Under the pieces are notes generated by a model, which was not told the DNA's origin, did not search any database, and saw only the letters and a list, made by a program, of their open reading frames with translations. A program made the translations under genes and the position numbers. Source: Bacillus massiliigorillae (GTDB lineage Bacteria > Bacillota > Bacilli > Bacillales > DSM-1321). From it: a stretch of 12,955 bases of DNA. The stretch is from NCBI RefSeq assembly GCF_000380245.2, contig NZ_HG428751.1:1-12955 (forward strand), in the 5' to 3' direction. Positions 1-6,456 of this stretch are shown piece by piece; position 1 is the stretch's first letter; every line of letters begins with the position of its first letter.

Positions 1-175
1 GTTTTTACAACTATAGAAGGAAAACTCTATAAAATGAGATATTAAATAATCATAAAAGAAATATGTAATAAACAGATACGAAAAGCCACCTTGGAAAATA
101 TATTGAAATATCTTTAAGGTGGCTAATACATTTTCTGTTTTGTTTATTTAAATAGGAAAGTAAACGTAAAAGTTA
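1..175. other. Gene-free flank downstream of yaaC
   Basis: AT-rich stretch with no convincing reading frame. Its only clear structure is the inverted repeat at 84-124, listed separately as the yaaC terminator. In B. subtilis an rRNA operon lies on this side of yaaC, but no rRNA or tRNA sequence is visible here. Confidence 0.6.
81..124 (-). terminator. Probable yaaC terminator
   Basis: A perfect 9-bp stem (AGCCACCTT at 84-92 with AAGGTGGCT at 116-124) surrounds an AT-rich 23-nt loop. Read on the minus strand, the stem is followed by a short run of T. It lies about 50 bases past the yaaC stop codon. The large loop and short T run make it weaker than the other terminators in the window. Confidence 0.55.
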
Positions 176-1150
176 TTACATAAATATAAATTCATTTTCC
201 TCTAGTAACCATTTACTTATTAAAAAAGGGCCCTTATACAATGTTACGTTAAGAAACTTTTGTATAATTGGAAAGTCCTCATTAGGATTTGTTTTCATGA
301 GATCTAGCCACCATTCTGTTTCATAGCGAGCAATCATACTCAAATTATAAAGTAATAAGTAATGAATAAGAATCTCACCTAAATAAGGACAATGCGAATT
401 TTGAGAGAGTGAGAAATGAAAGTTTTGTGTAAACAAATTAAAGCGAAAAGGATGATTATAGTTATAGGAAAAAGGTCGGTTAATATGAAAATAGAGCTTT
501 TGCTTTTCTTCTTTAACATCCAGCGTCAGTTTAAAAGATTTTTTGAGAAGGGTTTCTAGTCTTTCATCACTCATATGTAAAGTGTCTAATATTTTATTTG
601 TTGTTTGATATGTAGTAGCTGTTATCGCTGTTAATGGGTAGCTTCTTTCCTTATTAAAGAATAGTAATTCATTATAGAGCTCAGGTATCTGAACGAGGAG
701 ATCATTCATGATGATTCTTTCTCCTTCAATTTGCTTCGTTAAAAATAATTTTTCACTCAAATGGCTATATAAACCACTTTTCTGAATCTTAATCTCATCT
801 TTTAAAAATTGGTATTGTTGTTTTTTTCGCTTTCGGGTAGTGACTCCATGAGCTAATAAAGAAGTGGAGCTAGGGTAATTTGGATCTACCGTAAGTAAGC
901 AGGCCTTTAGCAATTGTATATATCCATAGAACAGCAGAACTGGTTTAATTGTAAGGGGGGCAATCTCTGCTTGTTTATAGTATGTTTGGGCGTATTCTAA
1001 GTAGTATATAAATGTAGGGCAGTTTTGGAAGCTAAGCGACTCGCTATCTTTATGAAGAAGCTTCTCATAACAAGATTTTAAATATTTTTGTGTCGATGAC
1101 GCAGAATAAAAAAGGGAAATAGTACTCCAAATTTCATCTAAATAATTCAT
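176..1150 (-). CDS. yaaC: YaaC-like protein of unknown function
   Basis: A 324-residue protein recognised as YaaC by its position divergent from guaB, as in B. subtilis, by its similar length (about 315 residues there), and by family-like stretches such as LLAHGVTTRKRKKQQYQFL. I know of no established biochemical function and can see no catalytic motif, signal peptide or membrane span. It is rich in Leu, Tyr, Phe, Lys and Asn, fitting a soluble cytoplasmic protein. The ATG start is well supported: the minus strand has a full AAGGAGG ribosome binding site at 1160-1166, nine bases upstream. It is transcribed alone, with a likely terminator at 81-124. An 8-bp inverted repeat lies just upstream of the ribosome binding site, in the leader or promoter. 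The identification is good; the role is unknown. Confidence 0.85.
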   Translation of the reverse strand: MNYLDEIWSTISLFYSASSTQKYLKSCYEKLLHKDSESLSFQNCPTFIYYLEYAQTYYKQAEIAPLTIKPVLLFYGYIQLLKACLLTVDPNYPSSTSLLAHGVTTRKRKKQQYQFLKDEIKIQKSGLYSHLSEKLFLTKQIEGERIIMNDLLVQIPELYNELLFFNKERSYPLTAITATTYQTTNKILDTLHMSDERLETLLKKSFKLTLDVKEEKQKLYFHINRPFSYNYNHPFRFNLFTQNFHFSLSQNSHCPYLGEILIHYLLLYNLSMIARYETEWWLDLMKTNPNEDFPIIQKFLNVTLYKGPFLISKWLLEENEFIFM

Positions 1151-1169
1151 TTATTATTTCCTCCTTAAG

Positions 1170-1189
1170 AAGTTTGAAAAATCAAACTT
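1170..1189. repeat. Perfect inverted repeat in the yaaC/guaB divergent region
   Basis: AAGTTTGA (1170-1177) and TCAAACTT (1182-1189) form a perfect 8-bp palindrome with an AAAA spacer. It sits between the yaaC ribosome binding site and the guaB -35 box. It could be an operator, a leader hairpin of yaaC mRNA, or neither; the sequence alone does not decide. Confidence 0.5.
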
Positions 1190-1201
1190 TTTCATTCTTT
1201 C

Positions 1202-1230
1202 TTGACAGTATTTTGTCCAATTGATAACCT
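1202..1230 (+). promoter_or_regulatory. guaB promoter (clear -35, uncertain -10)
   Basis: A consensus sigma-A -35 box TTGACA is at 1202-1207. The -10 is ambiguous: GATAAC at 1223-1228 is a better hexamer but only 15 bases away, while TAACCT at 1225-1230 has 17-base spacing but poor match. No PurR box pair could be assigned with confidence. Confidence 0.55.
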
Positions 1231-1263
1231 ACTAATAATATTTTCAATCGGGAGGGTAAAAGT

Positions 1264-2727
1264 ATGTGGGAGAATAAATTCGTAAAAGAAGGATTAACAT
1301 TTGATGATGTATTGTTAGTCCCTGCTAAGTCAGAAGTTTTACCCAAGGACGTAAATGTTTCTGTTAATATGACTGAAACACTTAAGTTGAACATTCCTAT
1401 CATTAGTGCTGGAATGGATACAGTAACAGAGGCTGATATGGCTATTGCTATGGCTCGTCAAGGTGGTCTAGGTATTATTCATAAGAATATGTCGATTGAA
1501 CAACAAGCAGAGCAGGTTGATAAAGTTAAACGCTCTGAGAGTGGTGTTATTACAGATCCTTTCTTCTTAACTCCAGATCATCAAGTATTTGATGCAGAAC
1601 ATTTAATGGGAAAATACCGCATTTCAGGTGTTCCAATCGTTAATAATGAGACAGAACAGCAGTTGGTAGGTATTTTAACAAATCGTGATTTACGTTTTAT
1701 TAGCGATTACTCTATGCGCATTCATGAAGTAATGACTGCGGAGGATTTAGTAACAGCTCCAGTCGGCACAACGCTTGAGCAAGCTGAAAAAATTCTTCAA
1801 AAGCATAAAATTGAAAAATTACCACTTGTAGATGAACAAGGTATTCTGAAAGGTCTTATCACGATTAAGGATATTGAAAAGGTAATTGAATTCCCGAATT
1901 CAGCAAAAGATAGCCAAGGACGCCTTCTTGCAGGTGCTGCTGTAGGTATTGCAAAAGATACAATGAAACGTGTTAAAGCACTTGTTAAGTCGAATGTAGA
2001 CGCAATCGTAGTTGATACAGCACATGGTCACTCAGCAGGTGTACTGAACATCGTTAGAGAGATTCGTGAAGCATATCCAACTTTAAACATTATCGCTGGT
2101 AACGTAGCGACTGCTGGAGCTACAAAAGCTTTAATCGAAGCTGGAGCTGATATCGTTAAGGTAGGTATTGGACCTGGATCAATCTGTACAACTCGTGTCG
2201 TTGCAGGTGTAGGTGTTCCACAAATTACAGCCGTTTATGATTGTGCTACTGAAGCAAGAAAACACGGTAAAACAATTATTGCCGATGGTGGTATTAAATA
2301 TTCTGGTGACGTTGTTAAAGCGTTAGCGTCTGGTGGTCACGCTGTTATGTTAGGAAGTCTTTTAGCTGGTGTAACAGAAAGCCCTGGCGAAACAGAAATT
2401 TACCAAGGTAGAAGATTTAAGGTATACCGTGGTATGGGTTCAGTTGGAGCTATGGAAAAAGGATCAAAAGATCGCTATTTCCAAGAAGATAATAAAAAGT
2501 TTGTTCCTGAAGGAATTGAAGGACGTTTACCTTATAAAGGACCTTTAGCAGATACATTGTATCAATTAGTTGGTGGTATTCGCGCTGGTATGGGATACTG
2601 TGGTACAGCAAACTTAGAAGAGTTAAGAGAGAACTCTCAATTTGTTCGTATGACAGGTGCTGGTTTAAGAGAAAGTCATCCACATGATGTTCAAATTACG
2701 AAAGAAGCACCAAACTATTCAATGTAA
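1264..2727 (+). CDS. guaB: Inosine-5'-monophosphate dehydrogenase
   Basis: IMP dehydrogenase oxidises IMP to XMP with NAD+, the first committed step of GMP synthesis, in the cytoplasm. The 487-residue protein has the family's usual length and layout: an N-terminal start of the TIM barrel containing TFDDVLLVP, a pair of CBS domains inserted at roughly residues 93-205, then the rest of the barrel. The catalytic loop GPGSICTTR is present with the nucleophile Cys308, followed by the IMP-binding ADGGI segment and the mobile flap region with YRGMGS and KDRYFQ. The ATG is preceded by GGGAGGG at 1250-1256. It is a single-gene unit, ended by a strong terminator at 2741-2777. All key residues are present and nothing suggests damage. 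Confidence 0.98.
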   Translation: MWENKFVKEGLTFDDVLLVPAKSEVLPKDVNVSVNMTETLKLNIPIISAGMDTVTEADMAIAMARQGGLGIIHKNMSIEQQAEQVDKVKRSESGVITDPFFLTPDHQVFDAEHLMGKYRISGVPIVNNETEQQLVGILTNRDLRFISDYSMRIHEVMTAEDLVTAPVGTTLEQAEKILQKHKIEKLPLVDEQGILKGLITIKDIEKVIEFPNSAKDSQGRLLAGAAVGIAKDTMKRVKALVKSNVDAIVVDTAHGHSAGVLNIVREIREAYPTLNIIAGNVATAGATKALIEAGADIVKVGIGPGSICTTRVVAGVGVPQITAVYDCATEARKHGKTIIADGGIKYSGDVVKALASGGHAVMLGSLLAGVTESPGETEIYQGRRFKVYRGMGSVGAMEKGSKDRYFQEDNKKFVPEGIEGRLPYKGPLADTLYQLVGGIRAGMGYCGTANLEELRENSQFVRMTGAGLRESHPHDVQITKEAPNYSM

Positions 2728-2740
2728 TGATAAAGTACTA

Positions 2741-2777
2741 AAATAGACAGAGCGGTTTTTCTCTGTCTATTTTTTTT
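2741..2777 (+). terminator. guaB intrinsic terminator
   Basis: A 12-bp stem (AAATAGACAGAG at 2741-2752 with its complement at 2761-2772) with an 8-nt loop runs into a long T tract. It begins 14 bases after the guaB stop codon. Confidence 0.92.
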
Positions 2778-2787
2778 GTTTTTTTTA

Positions 2788-2796
2788 TGCTAAACT
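2788..2796 (+). promoter_or_regulatory. Possible extended -10 promoter of dacA
   Basis: TGCTAAACT forms an extended -10 (TGn plus TAAACT, 2791-2796) between the guaB terminator and dacA. The expected -35 position falls in the T tract of the terminator and matches poorly, so this rests on the -10 alone. Confidence 0.4.
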
Positions 2797-2863
2797 AGAC
2801 AAAGTGTGAGTGGAAAATAAGAGAAATAAGATGGATCATTATATGCAGTGGAGGTATGGAAAG

Positions 2864-4192
2864 TTGAAAAAAATCAGCCAGATTACTCTGATTTTCACAT
2901 TACTTGTAACGCTTGTATGTTCTCAATTTGCAGTGAATATTTCACCTGCTCAAGCATCTGGAAATGATCCTCTAGGATTAAAAGCAGAAGCTGCTATTCT
3001 ATTAGATGCAAAAACAGGTAAAATTCTGTATGAGAAAAATGCAGATAAAGTTCTAGGCGTTGCTAGTATGTCAAAAATGATGACAGAGTATATTGTTCTT
3101 GAATCTATTAAAGAAGGCAAAATTACTTGGGATCAAAAAGTAAACATTAATGAGTATGTTCATAACCTATCGAAAGCACCAGGGTTATCAAATATTGGTT
3201 TAACGCAAGGTGAGTCGTACACAGTTAAAGAATTATACCAAGCAATGGCAATCTTCTCAGGTAATGCAGCAACAGTTGCTTTAGCAGAAGTCGTTGGTGG
3301 TAGTGAGAAAAACTTTATCACTTTGATGAATAAAAAAGCTAAAGAACTAGGATTGAAAGATTATAAATTCGTTAACTCTAGCGGTTTGAATAATAGTAAC
3401 TTATTAGGTCAAATTCCTGCTGGTGGACCGAATGAAGAGAATGTCATGACAGCTCGTGATATGGCAACTCTAGCTTTCCGTTTGTTACATGACTTCCCTG
3501 AAGTATTAGAAACATCAAGTATGTCTAAATTAAAATTCAGAGATGGTAAAGAATATCCGAACTTTAACTGGATGTTACCAGGTTTAATCTTTGAATATGA
3601 TGGTGTAGATGGACTGAAGACAGGTTCGACAGATTTTGCAGGCTATGGATTTACAGCGACTGCAAAACGTGGCGACCAACGATTTATTTCAGTAGTTATG
3701 AAGTCTACTTCAAAAAATGAGCGTTTTACTGATACAACTAAAATTCTTGATTATGCATTCAGCACATTTGATACTGAAAAAGTAGTAAAGAAAGATTATC
3801 AACCTAAGAAGCAAGGAACAATTGCTGTTGATAAAGGTAAAGAAGATCAAGTAAAACTAAAAACAAATAAATCAATTGATTTAGTAATTGAAAAAGGTAC
3901 GGCGAAAGATTACAAGCCTGTAGTCGTAATCGATAAGAAGAAACTAAATGAAGATGGAGAGCTTGTAGCTCCAATCAAAAAAGGTGAAAAAATCGGTTAT
4001 GTAACTGTACAATCTGAAACAAATAACTATGGCTTCTTAACAAAAGATGGTGAAAAGCTAGCAAGTGCTGATCTTGTAGCTGCGGAAGATGTAGAAAAAG
4101 CAAACTGGTTTGTTTTATCTATGCGAGCAGTAGGCGGATTCTTCGGCAATGTATGGGATAGCGTTTCATCTATGGTTAAAGGCTGGTTTTGA
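2864..4192 (+). CDS. dacA: D-alanyl-D-alanine carboxypeptidase (PBP5)
   Basis: Membrane-anchored penicillin-binding protein that removes the terminal D-Ala from peptidoglycan stem peptides outside the cell. I choose the TTG at 2864: GGAGG at 2850-2854 lies 9 bases upstream, and translation then begins with MKK, a hydrophobic stretch and SPAQA, a normal Sec signal peptide cleaved near residue 31. This gives 442 residues, close to B. subtilis DacA. An in-frame GTG at 2810 would add 18 unlikely residues and lacks a good binding site. All three active-site motifs are visible: SMSK (Ser68, Lys71), SGN (132-134) and KTG (252-254). A beta-rich C-terminal domain and an aromatic amphipathic tail ending in GWF provide the membrane anchor. 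It is monocistronic here; in B. subtilis pdxS-pdxT follow it. Confidence 0.96.
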   Translation: MKKISQITLIFTLLVTLVCSQFAVNISPAQASGNDPLGLKAEAAILLDAKTGKILYEKNADKVLGVASMSKMMTEYIVLESIKEGKITWDQKVNINEYVHNLSKAPGLSNIGLTQGESYTVKELYQAMAIFSGNAATVALAEVVGGSEKNFITLMNKKAKELGLKDYKFVNSSGLNNSNLLGQIPAGGPNEENVMTARDMATLAFRLLHDFPEVLETSSMSKLKFRDGKEYPNFNWMLPGLIFEYDGVDGLKTGSTDFAGYGFTATAKRGDQRFISVVMKSTSKNERFTDTTKILDYAFSTFDTEKVVKKDYQPKKQGTIAVDKGKEDQVKLKTNKSIDLVIEKGTAKDYKPVVVIDKKKLNEDGELVAPIKKGEKIGYVTVQSETNNYGFLTKDGEKLASADLVAAEDVEKANWFVLSMRAVGGFFGNVWDSVSSMVKGWF

Positions 4193-4194
4193 TT

Positions 4195-4227
4195 AAAAAA
4201 CTCTCTATCTTAGATAGGGAGTTTTTT
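4195..4227 (+). terminator. dacA intrinsic terminator
   Basis: A stem formed by AAAAAACTCTCTATC (4195-4209) and GATAGGGAGTTTTTT (4213-4227), with a 3-nt loop and one G-T pair, starts two bases after the dacA stop. The flanking A and T runs make it usable in both directions. Confidence 0.92.
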
Positions 4228-4232
4228 GTCGG

Positions 4233-4300
4233 TGTCTAGCCTTACGCCAGCGGCAAGGCTCCTTTTTACTTTGAAGTAAACAAGAAGTAAAAAGGACCGG
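4233..4300. repeat. Hairpin-rich intergenic element
   Basis: Two adjacent hairpins. The first pairs AGCCTT (4238-4243) with AAGGCT (4255-4260), with an inner GCC/GGC. The second is a perfect 12-bp stem, TCCTTTTTACTT (4260-4271) with its complement at 4285-4296; the two share base 4260. It opens with GTGTCTAGC, as does the element at 6359-6455, and resembles dispersed intergenic repeats common in Bacillaceae. It encodes no protein and lies where pdxST stands in B. subtilis. Confidence 0.5.
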
Positions 4301-4333
4301 TGATGGTTTTTCTGGTTGGAGAGTATAAAAGGG

Positions 4334-4362
4334 TTGCAACTAGGAAAAAAATATAGTAAATT
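4334..4362 (+). promoter_or_regulatory. serS T-box leader promoter
   Basis: TTGCAA (4334-4339) and TAAATT (4357-4362) are separated by 17 bases with an A-rich spacer, predicting a start near 4369, just before the first T-box elements. TATAGT at 4352-4357 is a nicer -10 hexamer but has no -35 at the right distance. Confidence 0.55.
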
Positions 4363-4368
4363 GAAAAC

Positions 4369-4629
4369 AAAATTAATATCCTTTAAAGCATTGAGAGGAA
4401 ATAGTAACATATGTTGTAATCCGTAGAGAGTCGGTGGTTGGTGCAAACCGATGATGCAGCTGTGTGAATCCGTCCTTGAGTGGAGTGTGGAACGCCTACA
4501 TTGATAGGCTATTAAATACTTTCGGCTAAGAAGCCGTTATTCTTTTAAGTGAAAAGCAGTATGGTGCTGTTTTTAACTAGGGTGGCAACGCGGGTAACTC
4601 TCGTCCCTTCTTGGGATGGGGGTTTTTTT
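4369..4629 (+). promoter_or_regulatory. Serine T-box riboswitch upstream of serS
   Basis: A leader of about 260 nt senses uncharged tRNA-Ser and allows serS transcription when the tRNA is not aminoacylated. Stem I contains an apical hairpin (TCGGT 4431-4435 with ACCGA 4447-4451) and the specifier loop GTGTGAA followed by TCC at 4469-4471, a serine codon read by a GGA anticodon. The conserved T-box core GGGTGGCAACGCGGG lies at 4580-4594; its TGGC (4583-4586) should pair with the GCCA end of the tRNA. The competing terminator is at 4598-4629. Specifier, core and downstream gene all agree on serine. Confidence 0.93.
4598..4629 (+). terminator. T-box-controlled terminator
   Basis: CTCTCGTCCC (4598-4607) pairs with GGGATGGGGG (4613-4622), including several G-T pairs, with a 5-nt loop, followed by seven T residues. 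Its 5' arm follows the T-box core directly, as expected for the terminator/antiterminator switch. Confidence 0.88.
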
Positions 4630-4695
4630 GTTGTCTATTTTAGGGTATGTGTATAAAAAACTACGTTATGAGCTAACAAGAAGGAGGAAATTAGA

Positions 4696-5973
4696 ATGTT
4701 GGATTTGAAATATGTCCGCGCTAACTTTGAAGAAGTGAAGAAGAATCTTCAATGTCGAGGTGAAGATTTATCTAGTTTAGATCAATTTGAGGAATTAGAT
4801 AGCAAGCGTCGTGAACTGATTGTTCAAACAGAAGAGTTAAAAAGTCGTCGTAATGAGGTTTCTCAACAAATTTCTATTATGAAACGCGAGAAACAAGATG
4901 CAGATCATGTTATTAAAGAAATGCGTGAAGTAGGCGATAAGATTAAAGTATTAGATGATGAACTACGTGGAGTAGAAGAAGCATTAGAGCAATTAATGTT
5001 ATCTATCCCTAACATTCCTCATCCAAGTGTACCTGTTGGTGACAGTGAAGATGATAATGTAGTAGCTAGAACATGGGGAGAGATTCCTCAATTTGATTTC
5101 GAGCCTAAGCCACACTGGGACGTTGCAGACGGTCTAGGAATCCTTGATTTCGAAAGAGCAGCAAAAGTAACTGGAAGCCGCTTCGTGTTCTATAGAGGGC
5201 TAGGAGCTCGCTTAGAACGTGCTTTAATTAGCTTTATGTTAGACCTTCATGTAGAAGAGCATGGTTATACAGAAATCATGCCACCATACATGGTTAATCG
5301 TGCAAGTATGACAGGTACGGGCCAATTACCAAAGTTTGAAGAAGATGCGTTCCGTATTGAGAGCGATGATTATTTCTTAATTCCAACTGCTGAAGTTCCT
5401 GTAACAAATATGCACCGCGATGAAATCTTAAGTGCAGAAGATCTACCGGTTCGTTATGCAGCGTATAGTGCTTGTTTCCGTTCAGAAGCTGGATCTGCTG
5501 GACGCGATACGAGAGGATTGATTCGTCAGCACCAATTCAATAAGGTTGAACTTGTTCAATTCGTAAAGCCAGAAGATTCTTATGAAGCATTAGAGAAGCT
5601 AACAAACAATGCAGAGAAAGTTCTTCAATTGCTTGGTTTACCATATCAAGTATTAAGTATGTGTACAGCCGACCTAGGATTTACTGCTGCGAAAAAATAT
5701 GACATTGAAGTTTGGTTACCAAGCTATGGTGTATATCGTGAAATTTCTTCTTGCAGTAACTTCGAAGGTTTCCAAGCAAGACGTGCAAACATTCGTTTCC
5801 GTCGTGACGCCAAAGGTAAACCAGAGCATGTACACACATTGAATGGTTCAGGTTTAGCAATTGGACGTACAGTTGCTGCTATTTTAGAGAATTATCAACG
5901 CGAAGATGGAAGTGTTGTTATTCCAGAAGTTTTACGTCCATATATGGGTGGAAAAGAAGTTATTAGTAAATAA
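4696..5973 (+). CDS. serS: Seryl-tRNA synthetase
   Basis: Class II aminoacyl-tRNA synthetase that charges tRNA-Ser in the cytoplasm. The 425 residues equal the usual bacillary length. Residues 1 to about 105 form the N-terminal long coiled-coil arm, rich in Glu, Lys and Arg, that grips the long variable arm of tRNA-Ser. The catalytic domain follows, with motif 2 beginning FRSEAG at residues 261-266 and continuing through RDTRGLIRQHQF, and motif 3 GSGLAIGR at 384-391. The TAEVP serine-site element is also present. AAGGAGG at 4681-4687 precedes the ATG. Expression is controlled by the serine T-box directly upstream, and a terminator follows at 5981-6018. Intact and ordinary. Confidence 0.98.
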   Translation: MLDLKYVRANFEEVKKNLQCRGEDLSSLDQFEELDSKRRELIVQTEELKSRRNEVSQQISIMKREKQDADHVIKEMREVGDKIKVLDDELRGVEEALEQLMLSIPNIPHPSVPVGDSEDDNVVARTWGEIPQFDFEPKPHWDVADGLGILDFERAAKVTGSRFVFYRGLGARLERALISFMLDLHVEEHGYTEIMPPYMVNRASMTGTGQLPKFEEDAFRIESDDYFLIPTAEVPVTNMHRDEILSAEDLPVRYAAYSACFRSEAGSAGRDTRGLIRQHQFNKVELVQFVKPEDSYEALEKLTNNAEKVLQLLGLPYQVLSMCTADLGFTAAKKYDIEVWLPSYGVYREISSCSNFEGFQARRANIRFRRDAKGKPEHVHTLNGSGLAIGRTVAAILENYQREDGSVVIPEVLRPYMGGKEVISK

Positions 5974-5980
5974 TATTCTT

Positions 5981-6018
5981 AGAGGTTATTTTGTTTTTAT
6001 ACAAGATAATCTCTTTTT
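5981..6018 (+). terminator. serS intrinsic terminator
   Basis: AGAGGTTATTTTG (5981-5993) pairs with CAAGATAATCTCT (6002-6014), with two G-T pairs and an 8-nt loop, and ends in TTTTT. It lies 7 bases past the stop codon. Confidence 0.85.
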
Positions 6019-6081
6019 CAGTATAAGAAGAGAAGAAAGAACACATAGTAATACTAGAAAGAAAAACATTCTCATATTTTA

Positions 6082-6110
6082 TTGACGTTCATAATAGTAT
6101 ATGCTATATT
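6082..6110 (+). promoter_or_regulatory. tRNA-Ser promoter
   Basis: TTGACG (6082-6087) and TATATT (6105-6110) with exactly 17 bases between them. TGC directly before the -10 makes it an extended -10. The predicted start is about 17 bases upstream of the mature tRNA. A strong stable-RNA promoter. Confidence 0.85.
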
Positions 6111-6133
6111 ATTAATTGTTCTTAATTGGATAT

Positions 6134-6226
6134 GGAGGTATACCCAAGTCCGGCTGAAGGGATCGGTCTTGAAAACCGACAGGGGCTTAACGGCTCGCGG
6201 GGGTTCGAATCCCTCTACCTCCTCCA
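6134..6226 (+). tRNA. tRNA-Ser(UGA)
   Basis: A 93-nt tRNA with an encoded CCA end. The acceptor stem is GGAGGTA (6134-6140) with TACCTCC (6216-6222). The anticodon stem TCGGT/ACCGA holds the loop CTTGAAA, giving anticodon TGA at 6170-6172, for UCA and related serine codons. A long variable arm of about 19 nt (6180-6198) marks the serine class, and the T arm GGGGG/CCCTC holds TTCGAAT. The discriminator base at 6223 is T, where bacterial tRNA-Ser normally has G. It has its own promoter and terminator. Position after serS matches B. subtilis. Confidence 0.96.
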
Positions 6227-6265
6227 TTATTTTATAATTAAACCCAGCGCATAAATGGGATTGTG

Positions 6266-6293
6266 AATCGTTACTGATGTAACGATTTTTTTG
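6266..6293 (+). terminator. tRNA-Ser terminator
   Basis: A perfect 9-bp stem AATCGTTAC (6266-6274) with GTAACGATT (6279-6287) and a TGAT loop, followed by a run of T. Confidence 0.9.
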
Positions 6294-6320
6294 TTGTCTT
6301 AATGGAATAATCATAATAAA

Positions 6321-6352
6321 AAAGGTCACTGGTTTCTTAACCGGTGACCTTT
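6321..6352. terminator. Bidirectional terminator between tRNA-Ser and dck
   Basis: A 12-bp stem, AAAGGTCACTGG (6321-6332) with CCGGTGACCTTT (6341-6352), one G-T pair, 8-nt loop. The minus strand reads into at least six T residues, so it probably ends the dgk-dck transcript, about 105 bases past the dck stop. It can also stop read-through from the tRNA side. Confidence 0.8.
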
Positions 6353-6358
6353 TAATTA

Positions 6359-6455
6359 TGTCTAGCTCCAGCCCTAGTGTCTCTTCGAGTATCCTTTATC
6401 CTCAGTCGAAGGGTTCTAGTTCATGAGAGGCTAGACCAGACGCTTCTGCTTTTTT
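6359..6455. repeat. Long-hairpin intergenic repeat element
   Basis: GTCTAGC (6360-6366) pairs with GCTAGAC (6430-6436). Nested inside are CTAG/CTAG (6374-6377 and 6416-6419) and CTTCGA (6383-6388) with TCGAAG (6406-6411). Its start, TGTCTAGCTCCAGC, and the CGCTTCTGCTTTTTT end look like a decayed copy of an intergenic palindromic repeat I recall from many Bacillus and Geobacillus genomes. No coding potential. Family assignment is from memory. Confidence 0.55.
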
Positions 6456-6456
6456 A

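Noticed and set aside
1182..1403. Other antisense frames inside guaB (1182-1403, 2450-2683), tadA (8651-8872) and dnaX (9665-9880, 10022-10315)
   Set aside because: All lie opposite well-identified genes and show no protein family features of their own.
2810..2863. In-frame GTG at 2810 as the dacA start
   Set aside because: It would put 18 charged residues before the signal peptide and has no good ribosome binding site, whereas TTG 2864 follows GGAGG and starts with MKK.
4210..4446. Minus-strand frame of 78 codons between dacA and serS
   Set aside because: It runs through a terminator, two hairpins and the T-box leader, has no recognisable protein features, and no ribosome binding site.
6072..6329. 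Minus-strand 85-codon frame containing VEGFEPPRAVKPLS
   Set aside because: It is the antisense translation of the tRNA-Ser gene, a well-known false protein that recurs in databases, and has no ribosome binding site.
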